From contig CM055109.1 of NCBI GenBank assembly GCA_029204225.1, positions 37,236,991 through 37,300,990 on the forward strand: DNA of 64,000 bases, written 5' to 3'. This DNA comes from Diphasiastrum complanatum. Lineage: Eukaryota > Streptophyta > Lycopodiopsida > Lycopodiales > Lycopodiaceae. A program made the position numbers and the translations under genes. Positions 41,001 through 53,955 of this stretch are shown in pieces (the first letter of the stretch is position 1; each line of letters opens with the position of its first letter). Under the pieces are notes generated by a model, which worked only from the letters and a program-made list of their open reading frames with translations, was not told the origin of the DNA and made no database searches.

Positions 41001-44000
41001 AACCATGACGCAAATCAATATGATGGTTCACGTCACGTAATGGTGGTAACGTCATAGGTTCTGAAAAGACAAAAACATACTGATGTAATAAGTCAGAAAT
41101 CACCTGAGGAACAGCTGCTGGTGTAGAAACTGGAGGAACTGGTACTGCCCGCTGAACACATAATAAGGCAGCACAATGAGCCTTTGGCAGGCTGCAAATA
41201 AACTGCTTCCCAGTAATCAACTGGAAGTCTCCCTGAGAATCAACGCCCACAAGTGAGTGTGTAACAACATCACGTACAAATGTCAATGTCTGTTGTGTCA
41301 AGTCCAGTGTAACGGCTCCAAGAGATGCAAACCAATCAGCACCAAGGATAAGATCATAACGCTCCATAGGGATAATGTAAAGATCTGCCTTTCCAGAGAA
41401 ATCTCCAATGCGGTATGGTAAACGCTGAAACATCTGAGAACTAGGAAAAGAATGAGAACTGACAACCTCAACTGTGAGAGGCTGGGAAGCAGGAACAGGT
41501 GAAGCACGGATCCGACTAGTGATATAACTGCTAATAAAAGAATGAGTGCTACCAGTATCAACTAAAGCAATATACTCTCGACTTGTAATACGCACACGTA
41601 ACCGAATGGAGCGAGGACCAGGACGCCCTGTCCAAGTAGCATAGGCAAGCTGAGCATGGCAAGTAGCAGGAAGTAAATCAGGGGAAGTCTCAGAGGATAA
41701 GTCAGGCTCAACAGAAATATGAATGTAGATATCGGAATCATCTGGAGTAGTGTCCTCATGGTAAAAAACAGCAGTAGTAGTAGGGAGAGGCTGGCGGCAA
41801 TCACAGGCAAGATGGTCAGGACTCTTACAACGAAAGCAAAGACGCTTCTGCTGAAGATCAGCGAACTCTGCAGACGTGTAACGTCGGACAAAAGCAGGTC
41901 GAGGAGTCGGAGGACGAGGAGGCGAAGGGGCAATGGAGAGAGCTGGAACAGAAGGGGTCGGTGTAGGGGTGAACGTAGCGGGAAAAGATGAAGCAGAAGG
42001 ACGGGGTCGGGAGAAGCGGGAAGGAAGTGTGTCAGAGTACTTATGTTGTAAAGTACTGGCAAGAGACAACGCCTCAACAAGTGTGGTAGGACGGAAGGAA
42101 GAAACATCATAACGTAAAGCACCACGAAGCCCAGCAATGTAACGAGAAATAAGCTCAGTGGGCTGTAGATCTGCGAAAAGATAAGAAAGCTCCATAAACT
42201 AATCTGTATAAGAAGCAAGATCACTGGTCTGAGTGAGACTACGGAATGTATCACGTTGGCGGTCAAGCCACTGAGGATCAATCATAGCATGGCGGAGGTC
42301 ACGGCGAAAAGTATGCCATACATGGAGCCCTTCCCGATCAGGATCAACTCTATAAACTCGCCACCACGTGGCGGCACGTCCATCTAAATGTAAAGCAGCC
42401 AACTGGATCTTTTGAGGATCAGTCTTGGGGTAAATCTGAAAATATGTGTCAAGCTTAGCAAACCAATTCTCTAATAAGTTCCCGTCGGAGGAACCGGAAT
42501 AGGTAGCAAGCTGTACCCTATCACGACAGTCTCGAGCAAAGTGTGGCTCAGGAAGAGGGGGACGAGGAGAGAAACCAGGAGGTGGGCTAGATGGAATGAA
42601 CGGTCCATCACCAGACTGACTACCAGAAGAAGATGGAAATCCAAATGGAGGGGGAGTCCCAAATGTAGGAAAAACAGGAGCTTTACTAGGACCATGAGGC
42701 TATAAAGAATCAATCTGTGACTGCATAGTAGCACAGCCGGTCATAACTGAATCGAAGCGAAGAACGAGGCCAGAAAGGGTTTCATCCATGCGACGAAACT
42801 GATCGGATAAGGTTTCCTAAGTACTCTCACTCGGGGTAGGTGAATGTGCCATAATGATAGTGGAAGGAATAGACGAAAACTTGAGGGAGCGGACTCTTGT
42901 CGTCACCCCAAATTAGCCTATTACAACCAATATTATCACAACTGAAAAAAAAACAGACAACAATGAACAATGGAGAAGCTGTAAAAATGCGCTGGACAGC
43001 CAGGGATACAATGTGAATTTGAAAGAGTAAACGGAGTCAGAATTCCTGAAAATGTCGTGGAGAATGAGCGCGCGACAGCCTTTTGATAAGCTGTAAAAGA
43101 TGGCTGGAATTGGAGAAAAAAAAAAGGCAAAAGTGACAAGTTGGGAGTGCTGAGGCAGCGGTTGAAGAATTTTAGCTGTTTGGAATAGCAAATGATGTCG
43201 GAATTGGGTAGTTTTTGGATGAGGATGGGCGCTGGACAGTCAGACAAAACAGGGGGAATGTTGGGCAGGAAGGAGCAGCGATGGAACAGGGCTGTCAAAA
43301 CGGTAATGGAGCTGTAGGAATAGCGATGGAGGAGCAAGGCAAGGCAGCAAAGAAAAAATTCCAGATTGTGCTCAGAAAAGTGCTCTGATACCAAGTTACG
43401 AATAGAGCCACAGCTGATCTAGAATTAAGCTATGAAAGCATCACATAAGCAAGACTTAACCCTAGAAAGCAGGAAAGAGAGAGATTAAGGAGGCTAAAGA
43501 GAGAGATCAATATCATCAGCTGAATGACACAGTTTCCCTACTTATAGCCAAGAGGAAGCCCTAAAAGGAAGCTTCCAGTGGCTAGGGCCCAACTGGGAGG
43601 GATAATAGTGCGCCCTCCAAGAAGGCCCCCACTCTCCAGTAATATGTTCAAATGGCCTAATAATGAATAATAAGGCCAAAGGCCAACCATATAGTCTGAA
43701 TGTCACTAATGAATAAAAAAGGGCCCAAGGCCTGCTTATGCATAAAATAAAGTAACTGTAAATGTAAATGGACACGGCGAATGTAATGAGCCGAGTCCAT
43801 AACTCTGACGCTGGACTTCCTTGCGCTCAACAATAGACATACGAAAAGGAGGACGAGAAGGAGGTGATGCAGAGGAAACAAGGTCTATATGGTGGTTGAC
43901 ATCTTGTAAAGGTGGTAACTGAGTCGGCTCTCTAAAAACATGCTCAAATTCACGCAACAGTTCAGAAAATACCTGTGGCAAAGGTGGTGCATCCGCAATA

Positions 44001-47000
44001 GGCTGAACTGGCTGAATAGAAAGAATAGCCGCACAATGGGCCTTTGGGAGGCTCCGTATGAACTGCTTCCCGGAAATAAGCTGATAGTCCTGCCGAGAAT
44101 CAATACCGGAAAATATATGCTGAGTACCATCATGAGAGAATGTCAATGTCTACTGTTGGAGGTCTACTGTAACCGCACCAAGGGATGCAAACCAATCAGC
44201 ACCGAGGATAAGATCGTACCGTGTAAGTGGAATAATATGAAAATCTGCCTGACCACGGAAGTCTCCAATCCAATATGAAAGCTGCTGATACATCTGCGTG
44301 CTAGGAAAAGAGGTGCGCTGGCAACCTCAACATGCAGGGGATGAGGCGTAGTGACTGGCATAGCACGAATGCGTGTAGTAATATGACTGCTGAGAAACGA
44401 GTGAGTGCTAACCGTGTCAACAAGGGCAATAAACTCACGACCAGTGATACGTACGCGAAGACGGATATGGCGTGGACCCGGCTTACCGGCCCAAGTAGCA
44501 TAAGCAAGCTGAGCATGGCATACAGCTAGATCAAGGGGATCAGGAACAGGCTCAGTGGGTGTGGCAAACTGATCAACAAGTGGGTCATCATTAAGAATAT
44601 GAAGGCATATGGCAGAATCAGGACTATCATCAGGTGTGTCAGTATCATGGAAATAGACGGCAGTAGCAGTGGCAGGCTGTCGGCAATCACGGGCGATATG
44701 ATCAGGACTCTTACAGTTGAAACATAAGCGCTTTTCACGGATCTCAGACATCTCAGGCTGTGAGTAGCGACGAACAAAAACAGGACGAGGAGAAAAAGGA
44801 GGACGTGGTGCAGAAGGAAGAGTGGACGAAGGTGAACTGACAGATGTGGGACCAGCAGAGGATGGAGAGGAAAAAATAGGACTTGTGAAAGGACGCGAAG
44901 GACGAGAAACAGAGGAAGAAATGGGAGAGTACTTGTGCTGCAGTGCGGTAGCAAGGGAGATGAGTTATGGACTCGGCTCATTACATTCGCCACGTCCATT
45001 TACATTTACAGTTACTTTACTTTATGCATAAGCAGGCCTTGGGCCCTTTTTTATTCATTAGTGACATTTAGACTATATGGTTGGCCTTTGGCCTTATTAT
45101 TCATTATTGGGCCATTTGGACATATTACTGGAGAGTCGGGGCCTTCTTGGAGGGCGCACTATTATCCCTCCCAGTTGGGCCCTAGCCACTGGAAGCTTCC
45201 TTTTAGGGCTTCCTCTTGGCTATAAGTAGGGAAACTGTGTCATTTGTCATTCAGCTGATGATATTGATCTCTCTCTTTAGCCTCCTTAATCTCTCTCTTT
45301 CCTGCTTTCTACGGTTAAGTCTTGCTTATGTGATGCTTTCATAGCTTAATTCTAGATCAGCTGTGGCTCTATTCGTAACTTGGTATCAGAGCACTTTTCT
45401 GAGCACAATCTGGAATTTTTTCTTTGCTGCCTTGCCTTGCTCCTCCATTGCTGTTCCTTCAGCTCCATTGCCGTTTTGACAGCCCTGTTCCATCGCTGCT
45501 CTTTCCACTCCTTCCTGCCCAGCGTTCCCCCTAGGCTGGAAACCATACATCAAAGAAAATGGACTAAAACCCGTCGCTGAGTGCTTTGCGCTATTATACG
45601 CAAACTCGATCATTGGAAGGTACCTTTCCCAATCTGACTGTCTTCTAGAAACATATGCCCGAAGCATATCTTCCATAGACTGGTTTGTCCTCTCTGTCTG
45701 ACCATCCGATTCAAGATGATCTAATGACCCCAAACTTAGGGTGGTCTCTAATTTCTCAAAGACCGCTTGCCAGAATTTGCAAGTGAACTTTGGATCTCGA
45801 TCACTAACAATGTCATTCGACAAACCAAACAACCTGAACAACTTTTCCACAAAAAGCTGTGCAAGTTTAGAAGCTTTGACAGTTTGCTTGGTTGGTATGA
45901 ACTGCGCCATTTTAGTTAACCTGTCAACTATTACCCAAATGGCATCATTTTGCTTCCCCGTCCGAGGTAGTCCAACCACAAAGTCCATGGAAATGCTTTC
46001 CCACTTTCTTTCGGGAATTTCCAAGGGCATTAACAAACCAGCTGCCTTAAGTCTTTCAGCTTTGTTAACTTGGCATTGCGCACACTTGCGAACATATGCC
46101 TCCACTTGACTTTTTAAATTTGGAAAGTAAAAGTTCCTTTTTACTAAGTCAAGCGTCCTTTGAGTGCCAGGGTGCCCTGCACATGGGCTGTCATGACATT
46201 CATGCAGAATTTGGGCCCTTATATCATCATTTTCTAGCACACAAACTTTTCCATTCCAAAAAAGTAACCCATTCCTAATGGAATAGTCTCTTTGGATCTT
46301 ATCCTGAGGAGAAATCTTGGAATCCTGCATTCCAAGCTCATCACTAGATCCAGAAGAACCTGCCAGGACGTCTAGCCAAATACGACCGAAGTACCTATCA
46401 GTCTTACACAAATCTCTTAAGGACAGATACAACTCAGATTGGATCTCAGAAAAGCTTAACTGATTAACCTCTCCAATTCGGCTTAAGGCATCTGCGACAC
46501 TATTAGAGGTACCCTTCCGGTACTCAATGTCATAATGAAATTCATGGAGCATCTTTGACCATCTGGCCTTACGACCCCTAAGGTCGACCGCATCGTTAAT
46601 ATACTTTAATGCTTGATGATCAGTAACTATAGTAAACTGGGAGCCATACAAGTAATGTCTCCAAACTTTCAGGGCATTAATGACAGCAAAAAGTTCCTTG
46701 TCATAGGTGGAATACCGCCTTTGGGCAGAGTCCAACTTCTTGCTTTCAAAAGCTACCGGTCTACCATCCTGATATAGGACGGCGCCTATAGCATAGTCAC
46801 TGGCATCCATTTCAAGTACATACGGCTTGTTAGGATCCACTACATGTAGAATAGGTGCTATAGTTACACAGTATTTGAGGTTCTCAAAACTCTGATTCAA
46901 CTCTTCAGTCCAAGTGACTGGAGGACTGAACTTACTGTGCCGGCTAACTCTTTTAGCCCCCCTGAGGACATTCGTCAAGGCCAATGCAATTAATGCATAG

Positions 47001-50000
47001 TTCAAGATGAATCTATGAAAAAACCCCGTAAAGCCCAAAAAAGACTTAACCTCCTGGATGGTTTTAGAGATAGGCCATTCACGTACTTGTCGGACTTTAT
47101 TTGGGTCAATTTCCAACCCATGGTCCGAAATAATGTGACCAAGGTATAACAACCTCTTCTGGAAGAACACACATTTGGACTCCTTGGCAAAAAGCTTCTC
47201 CTGTCTAAGTAACTTTAAGATAGTCCTGAGATGCTCCTCATGCTCCTCCAAGGTCTTACTATAGATGAGAATATCATCTAAGTAGACTATTACGAACTTT
47301 CCCAGATATGGACGAAAAAGATCGTTCATCATCTGCTGGAAAGTCGCTGGAGCATTTGTCAAGCCAAAAGGTAAAACCAGAAACTCATAATGGCCGTACC
47401 TAGTTCTAAACCCGGTTTTTTCAATATCCTCAATCTTTATGCGAATTTGATGATACCCTGATCTCAAATCGATTTTGGTGAAGTACTTTACACCATGCAA
47501 TCGATCAACCAGTTCATCCATTCGCGGTAAAGGATAACGGTTTTTAATCGTTAACTTATTCAACTTTTTAAAGTCCACCCAAAGACGAGTACCTCCGTCT
47601 TTTTTATCAACGAGGAGCACAGGTGCCCCCCATTGAGATTTACTAGGCCTAACATGGCCCATCTTTAGATAATTTTGCAGTTGCCTATAAACCTCATCCT
47701 CTTCAGTAGTACTCATCCTATATGGATACAGTGATATAGGAGAACTACCAGGAATCAGTTTAATACCATGGTCAACACCCCTAGAGGGGGGAAGACCCTC
47801 TGGAAGCTGTTCAGGAAATACATCGTTCAATTCTTGTCTAAGTTACCTCAAAATTTTACCTTCTGGCGAATTTTCTTGTTTTAGGTTATTAGACATTAAT
47901 TCCATTTGGAGATTGTAAAATTGCAAACTATGTTCTTCATGGTAAGTAAAATCTTTTAACCAACATAAATAAGAACTGCAATCCACAATATCCATACATT
48001 TAACAGTTTCCAAAGCAGAAAGCATACACGGAGTAGAAATATCAACATTTCCATTCAATTCTATGAGTGAGCCGTTATGTAAGAACGACAAACTGTGTGT
48101 TACATAGTTTTTCTTCATAGACTCGTTCCTCTCATAGAACCACTCTTTGCCAAGTATAACATCTACCCTATCTAGATTCATAATATGAAAGTCTAATTTA
48201 TCCTTATAGGCTTGAATCTCTATTGGTAGACGTGGGAATATCCGGTCCCAAACTTGGCTTTCTGCTCCAGTTGCCAGCTTCACTATGTATCAGTGGTCAC
48301 TTTGCCTTGTTTCCACCTTTAACTTCAAAAACAAATTAGTGTTAATAAAATTATGTGTGGAACCATCGTCAAATAAAACAGTTACAACTTGGCCACCCAC
48401 AACCCCCTTCATCTGAATGAGGTCATGAGGGCCAAAAACAGCCGTATTAAAACAACAATGCTCACACACAGAATTACCAGCAAAGGAAAGATCAACACTA
48501 GATATGCTAGAGTTACCTAGCGTCTTAAAAGATGCCCCTTTAGCTTTCCGTTTCTTTGGACATTCCTTCGCGACATGACCTGGTTCCATGCAATTAAAGC
48601 ACAGATTGTCGCTTCTGGCTTTCATGAAGGTTTCTTGGTTAAAGCACAAATTATCGCTTCGATTTCCCTGAAACTGAAGCCCCTTCCCTTGCCTTATCTT
48701 TCGATTTCTTTGGAAAGAAAGGCCTCTTACCCTTTACGTCGGGCAAGACACCAGTCTCAGGCTTAGCCATCGTACAAGTATCATCGTAGATTCTGGCGAA
48801 GCGAACAGCATCCTCGAGGGTAAGAGGCTGGTTCCTCCTAACCTCTAGCTGGTAGTCTCTTGGCAACCCCAGTATGGAATGCAACTTTACTAGCAAAGGA
48901 TCTATTCTAGTTGCAAAACGAGAATAGACCTCTTGAAATTCTTGCAAATACTGATCCAGGGGCCGGTTCCCCATATGGATCGTTGCATATTGACGATAAA
49001 ATTCAAAATCATCGAGAATAGGAAGGAAGGCCGCCTTAAAGGCCTTACAGAAATCCTCCCAATTCCTAGGAACTTCAGGCTTACCCCTTATATCTTGCCA
49101 CCAGGTTAATGCTTTACCTCGCAGGTACATGACGACGAGATTGATCTTGTTGTCTTCGGATGAATCGTGCATGGAAAAGTGCGAATTCCATCGATCCAGC
49201 CATTGCAAGACCGCCTCCGAGGTTCTATCCTTCTTTTCCCCAGCAAAAACTTCAGGAGTAAACAAGGGTTGATGCACCAATTGCCTTAGCTGCGTCAATT
49301 CCTTGAGGTCCTGCTGATCCCGACTGTGCTTTGCTTGCATATCTACAATCTGTTGCTGTAGACTGTTAATAGCCAGCATCAAAGCATCAAGGCCTAAGAC
49401 AGAGGCAGATACTGTAGCCTCATGAACAGGGGACATAGGCTGTGTAGTAGGAGTAGGCTCCATTTTTACAGAGAGAAGAGAGGTGAATTAAGAAGAGAAG
49501 ATAGAAAAGAATCAAAAGCTACCCAAGGAAAGTAGATACAAGGCTACTCTTGCTGTCTCTTTACAAACCAAATGGTATTGTCCATGGCTACCAAGAAGAA
49601 TAAGAGAAGGCAAAGAGAAGGATGCACCACCACCTCCACCTCTAATTCTGAAGAAAAACCGTGCATAGGAGAGGTATGCCTCCCTCTCCATGCTTGCCTA
49701 CAAACTGCCAAGTGGCCATACCTTGCCACCTTGGCACCACAGTAGCACACTGGCCACCCACCAGAATCTGGCCAGTAGGCAGCCAGATCCCCCTGCACCC
49801 TCAGCGCTGGCTAACATTCCTATTTTGGAATGTTTAACTCTAAATCAAGGCTCCCTCGCTGTTTTCCAATGGAACCTGGTCAAAATTATCTTTGTTTGAC
49901 CTCGCTGGCCCGTGAAACAGCGATTAGAGCCTCCAATCGGGAGCGGAACAGGTTTCCGCTAGAAGGAGCCACCTGTCCTGAGCCGGACAGTGCCATGTGG

Positions 50001-53000
50001 CATCACTAAGGAGGATCCAAAACAAAGTTTTTTTTAATGTATACTCCATCGCTGCTCAGACAGCGAGCAACTACTCCCTTTTTTTTTGCGCTGGGAGGGG
50101 CCCCTTGACACTGTCCGTTACCTCAACCTGAAGCAGAATTGCAAGTTGAGGAGGACTGCCACCTGTCCGCCTTTGGATAGTTCACGTGGCTAACTACCAA
50201 GGGCCACACTACCGTTTTTTTTTTGAAAAATTTTCATCCAAAAAACCAAAAACAGCGAAGAAGGACCAATACACAAAAGTGCATAAAAAACACGATTTAA
50301 GCCCGTTTTGAATTCCGTCAAAAGTATCGTAAAATACAAGAAATCTACTACGGATCAACGCACCTGCTTTCAGCATGCAGTGGCTCTGATACCATATGTT
50401 ACAATCTTACTTACTGCAAACCTCCAGGTGCCGGTTAACCACAAGAGATCGAACGATTCACGTTCCACCCCGCCATAGGACCTAATCCGGGTCCACCCAC
50501 CGTGCCCTGGCCTGCGACCGTATCAAGCTGGATCCGACCTCCATCCTAGACGGCGTCCCATACCACCGCCTAGGCTCTCAGCCATCTCCTGCCTCACGCT
50601 AGCAATACATCCTGGCCGTGCACATGCTCTCCATCCACCTCCTCCTAGGTAGACAGAATGGATGGCAAATGAGTCCTCCTCCCCTTGTATACCTCCAAGG
50701 AGAGAGACTCCAAGCCATGTGCACTCCTGGATCATGACACGTGGCAACCATGCAGGTTCACGAGTCACCGGTCAAGTCTACAGGCCCAGTCATCGTCCCG
50801 TCTCAAGTCTAGGTTTGGGACCCAAGGGGGTTGGGTTCCTAACAGATATATTATTCCTCATGGAGACACACGAGAGCCCAGAGCGGGGACTTCCTTCATT
50901 TCCTGGATATAGATGGGACTCAATATTCCAACGAGAGACTACATCTGCCAGTGGCCGAGGTTCAGGTGGGGTCGCCAGCTTGTACAGAGAGTCTCTCCAC
51001 TCGAGTATTGACTTCATTAGACATGACGAGCAGGCCCGCTATATATGCACTCGCATCATGGGTCAGGACATTCGTTTGGATAGAGATCTTTTTATTACAG
51101 CATGTCTTCATCTTTTGCTGAGGGTATTGGATCTCTATATCAGGACCTCTCACCAGATATTATCCGATTCTCAGAGCGGGGGCATATCCCGAACATCTTC
51201 GAGACAAACAAAGTTCTTCGACACCACGAACTAGCTGCATGTTCGTGCCCTTGACAATGATATGCTTAGAGTTACCAGGACTTCCGCGGATAGTTTGGGA
51301 CCTACTACTCCATATGGTGAGCACTTACTGCAGTTTGGAGAGGCATATGAGCTAGCCATTTATAATGGCTTACCCTGCTGGCCACATTCAGATAGTTATA
51401 CATGCCACCCTCACAGTGGAGGACATAGTGTCGTTGACTATCTCATGGGGTCACATCCTTTGTACCCATAGTCTATGACATCCACGTTTCCCCCACCACC
51501 CTTTCTGATCACTCATTTCTCTCCTTCGATAAGGGCACCTCCCACCCACTCATTCATCTACACTACCCATGATTACCCAAGCACCCACATACAAATTTGA
51601 TCCCACTTACATGCCACTGTACCGGCAGTCCTTGGCTTCACTTTTACACTCCTTTCCTCATGACAGTGCAGTCAACACCCAGGCTGCTTTTCTCACCACC
51701 TCTCTCCACACGGTTGCATCACTAACTCTCCCCACAAAACCCCATCCCAAAATGACTCAATGCACACCTCAACCATTGCACCCTCCATGGTACGATACCG
51801 AGTGCGGTTCTCTTCATCAGTCATTAACCTATTCACGTATCCATGCTCCACATCTACTTCCATCTTCCCAACGCTCCTACCATCGTGTTCTCCGCCGTAA
51901 GAAGCGTTCCTATGATGATTCTGAAGGGAAACGTCTTCTTGACCTTCTTTTCAGTTCTTCCTCAGGCGCTTTTTGGCGTAAGTTCATTCCTCGCTCTCCA
52001 CCACCTTTTCTGGAGGACCTCCACATTTGGACTGATTACGCTACTAGCTTGTATACCGTCCCTACCGACTCACCTATCTCTATATCTCCACGACCATCTG
52101 AGTTCTCCCTCTTCACATCTGACATGGTACTTGCAGCCATTAAGAAGATGAAGTCCCACAAGGCCAGAGATATTGAAGACCTTGAGTCTGAACTAATTTC
52201 CCATGCCTCTGACTTACTCGCTCCCACCATAGCCACCCTTCTTAATTCCGCAGTTGTTTCCGGTCTCCCATCATCCTGGTGCACTAACATTATCCACCCC
52301 ATCCATAAGGATGGTGACCCCATGATTCCGAGTAACTACCGCACCATCATGATTGGGCATGTCCTGGCGAAACTATATGGTACTATACTTCGGTCTGTTG
52401 TGAGCTCAGAGGCGGAGACTAGGAGACTACATGCTATGGGTCAGGCAGGTTTTCGAGCCCATTACTCTACTACAGATCATATCTTCACCTTACGGGCCTT
52501 GATTGAGGAGGCTAAGCACAGGAGAGAGAGGGTTTACTGTTGTTTTGTGGACTTCAAGAAAGCCTTTGATTCCGTTCCTCGTTCATTGCTCATCCAGAGA
52601 CTCCGTGACCTCAACTTCTCCACCGACATCATTCTTGTTGTGATGGCACTTTTCGCTCTCACCAGTCCTCTTTGGCTTGTATATTGATGAGTTGGAGAGA
52701 GTCATTACACACTGTGGTGGTGCTGGTTGCAGGCTTGGGGACATCTTGATTGCTATCCTCCTTTATGCCGATGATGTGGTATTGGTCTCACCGACCAGAG
52801 AGGGTCTACAGCGACAGTTGGATTGCTTACATGAGTTTTGCACTAGATGGGGCCTAAGGGTGAACATTGGGAAGACCAAGGTTATGGTCTTCAACACTTC
52901 TCGAGCATTCATGCAGCGACAAGAGCTTATTTTTGATGGACAGGTTCTAGAGGTGGTCCCTTCCTATACATACCTGGGGATCCTTTTCTCGGGTCCTACT

Positions 53001-53916
53001 TTTAGCATGAGACAGGCCGCTACCACTCGACTAGGGAAGGGACATGCTTCCCTTGTTCAGCTAGAGCGATTTTGTTTCCGGAAGTCCATCCAGGATGCTC
53101 GCAATAAGTGTCGCCTCTTTGATACCATTGTCACCCCTACGGCTCTATATGCGGCAGAGGCATGGTGTATAGGTCTCCCCTCTTCACACTAGACCAGTCT
53201 TTCACGATTACAGACCACCATGGTAGCTCAGTTGATTCGAGCGAAGCCTTCTGTTCCACATGAGATTCTTCTGGCCGAGTTTGCAGTTCCACCTATACAG
53301 ATCGAGGCAGCTCTTCAGCTCAATACCTACATACAGAGGGTACAGGCGTTACCAGAGATAGACGATACATACAGATTGCACCATCCTCCTCACAGTGTCT
53401 TCATGATCAGGGCTGATGGAGTTTGAGGAGCATCTTATCTTTAGGTGCCTTGTATACTGTGAGATCAGAGGGCGATATCACTGCTTGTTTCGAGACATGC
53501 CTACCACTTTACGCTCTCTCATAGCCTATGAGGACCCACGATGTGTCGCTCTGATGGTACACGAGATGTTCATTTTGCGGAGAGATCTATACGAGACATC
53601 CTAGCATTTTACCTGCACCAGACATCCTACACATAGACGTACTACTACACATGCTCATGCTCATGCTCATGCTCGTAGACGTTGCCAACCGGCTCCAGTG
53701 CTTTCTCATGTTGCGGCTCTCGCATACGTGTCTATTTTAGTTTGTACTAGATGTTTTTCTTTATTACAATTTTGGAGACATTTTATACGCTCCCATGGTT
53801 ACCACATACTTGACATGTACTTCATTAGTCTTATATGCCTTTTGGCATGGAAAAGACATTAATAAAGCTTTCTTTCTTTCTGTTTGTCTGTCTGTGTCTA
53901 TGTCTGTGTCTGTCTG

Positions 53917-53955
<39 letters not shown>

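Larger units (their letters stand above)
37846..43804 (-). mobile_element. Ty3/gypsy family C, nearly complete chromovirus-like element
   Basis: On the minus strand: 5' LTR (43,394-43,804), primer site TGGTATCAGAGCA (43,381-43,393), leader, gag from ATG at 42,852, protease, RT, RNase H, integrase, C-terminal chromodomain-like region, purine tract GTCGGGGAG, and 3' LTR truncated at 37,846. The coding is interrupted by only three TAG codons and one frameshift. The 3' LTR carries a SINE. This is the least damaged gypsy element in the window. Confidence 0.93.
45532..50844 (-). mobile_element. Ty3/gypsy family E, long element with 5' LTR, 3' end lost
   Basis: Minus-strand order: LTR (50,397-50,844), primer site TGGTATCAGAGCC (50,384-50,396), leader, gag (49,463), zinc knuckle and protease (to 47,843), RT, RNase H, and integrase truncated at 45,532 after [16 protein letters not shown]. 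At least three stop codons break the polyprotein. It lies in LINE fragment 5, whose sequence starts directly at 50,845. Confidence 0.9.
50845..53913 (+). mobile_element. LINE fragment 5 (endonuclease, RT, 3' end)
   Basis: Endonuclease from the first base: [12 protein letters not shown] (catalytic Glu), [16 protein letters not shown], and [19 protein letters not shown] at 51,4xx. RT fingers and palm at 51,569-52,650 ([32 protein letters not shown]). A deletion near 52,650 removes the segment before SLSP. Then 52,677-53,192 has catalytic [20 protein letters not shown] and the thumb. The 3' UTR ends with hairpin ATGCCTTTTGGCAT (53,835-53,848), ATTAATAAAGC and a CTTT/CT tail. Confidence 0.9.

Noticed and set aside
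37846-43804. Endogenous pararetrovirus (caulimovirus-like)
   Set aside because: The same Met-tRNA primer site and RT-RNase H occur, but a full integrase, LTRs and gag zinc knuckle in gypsy order are present, with no movement protein.
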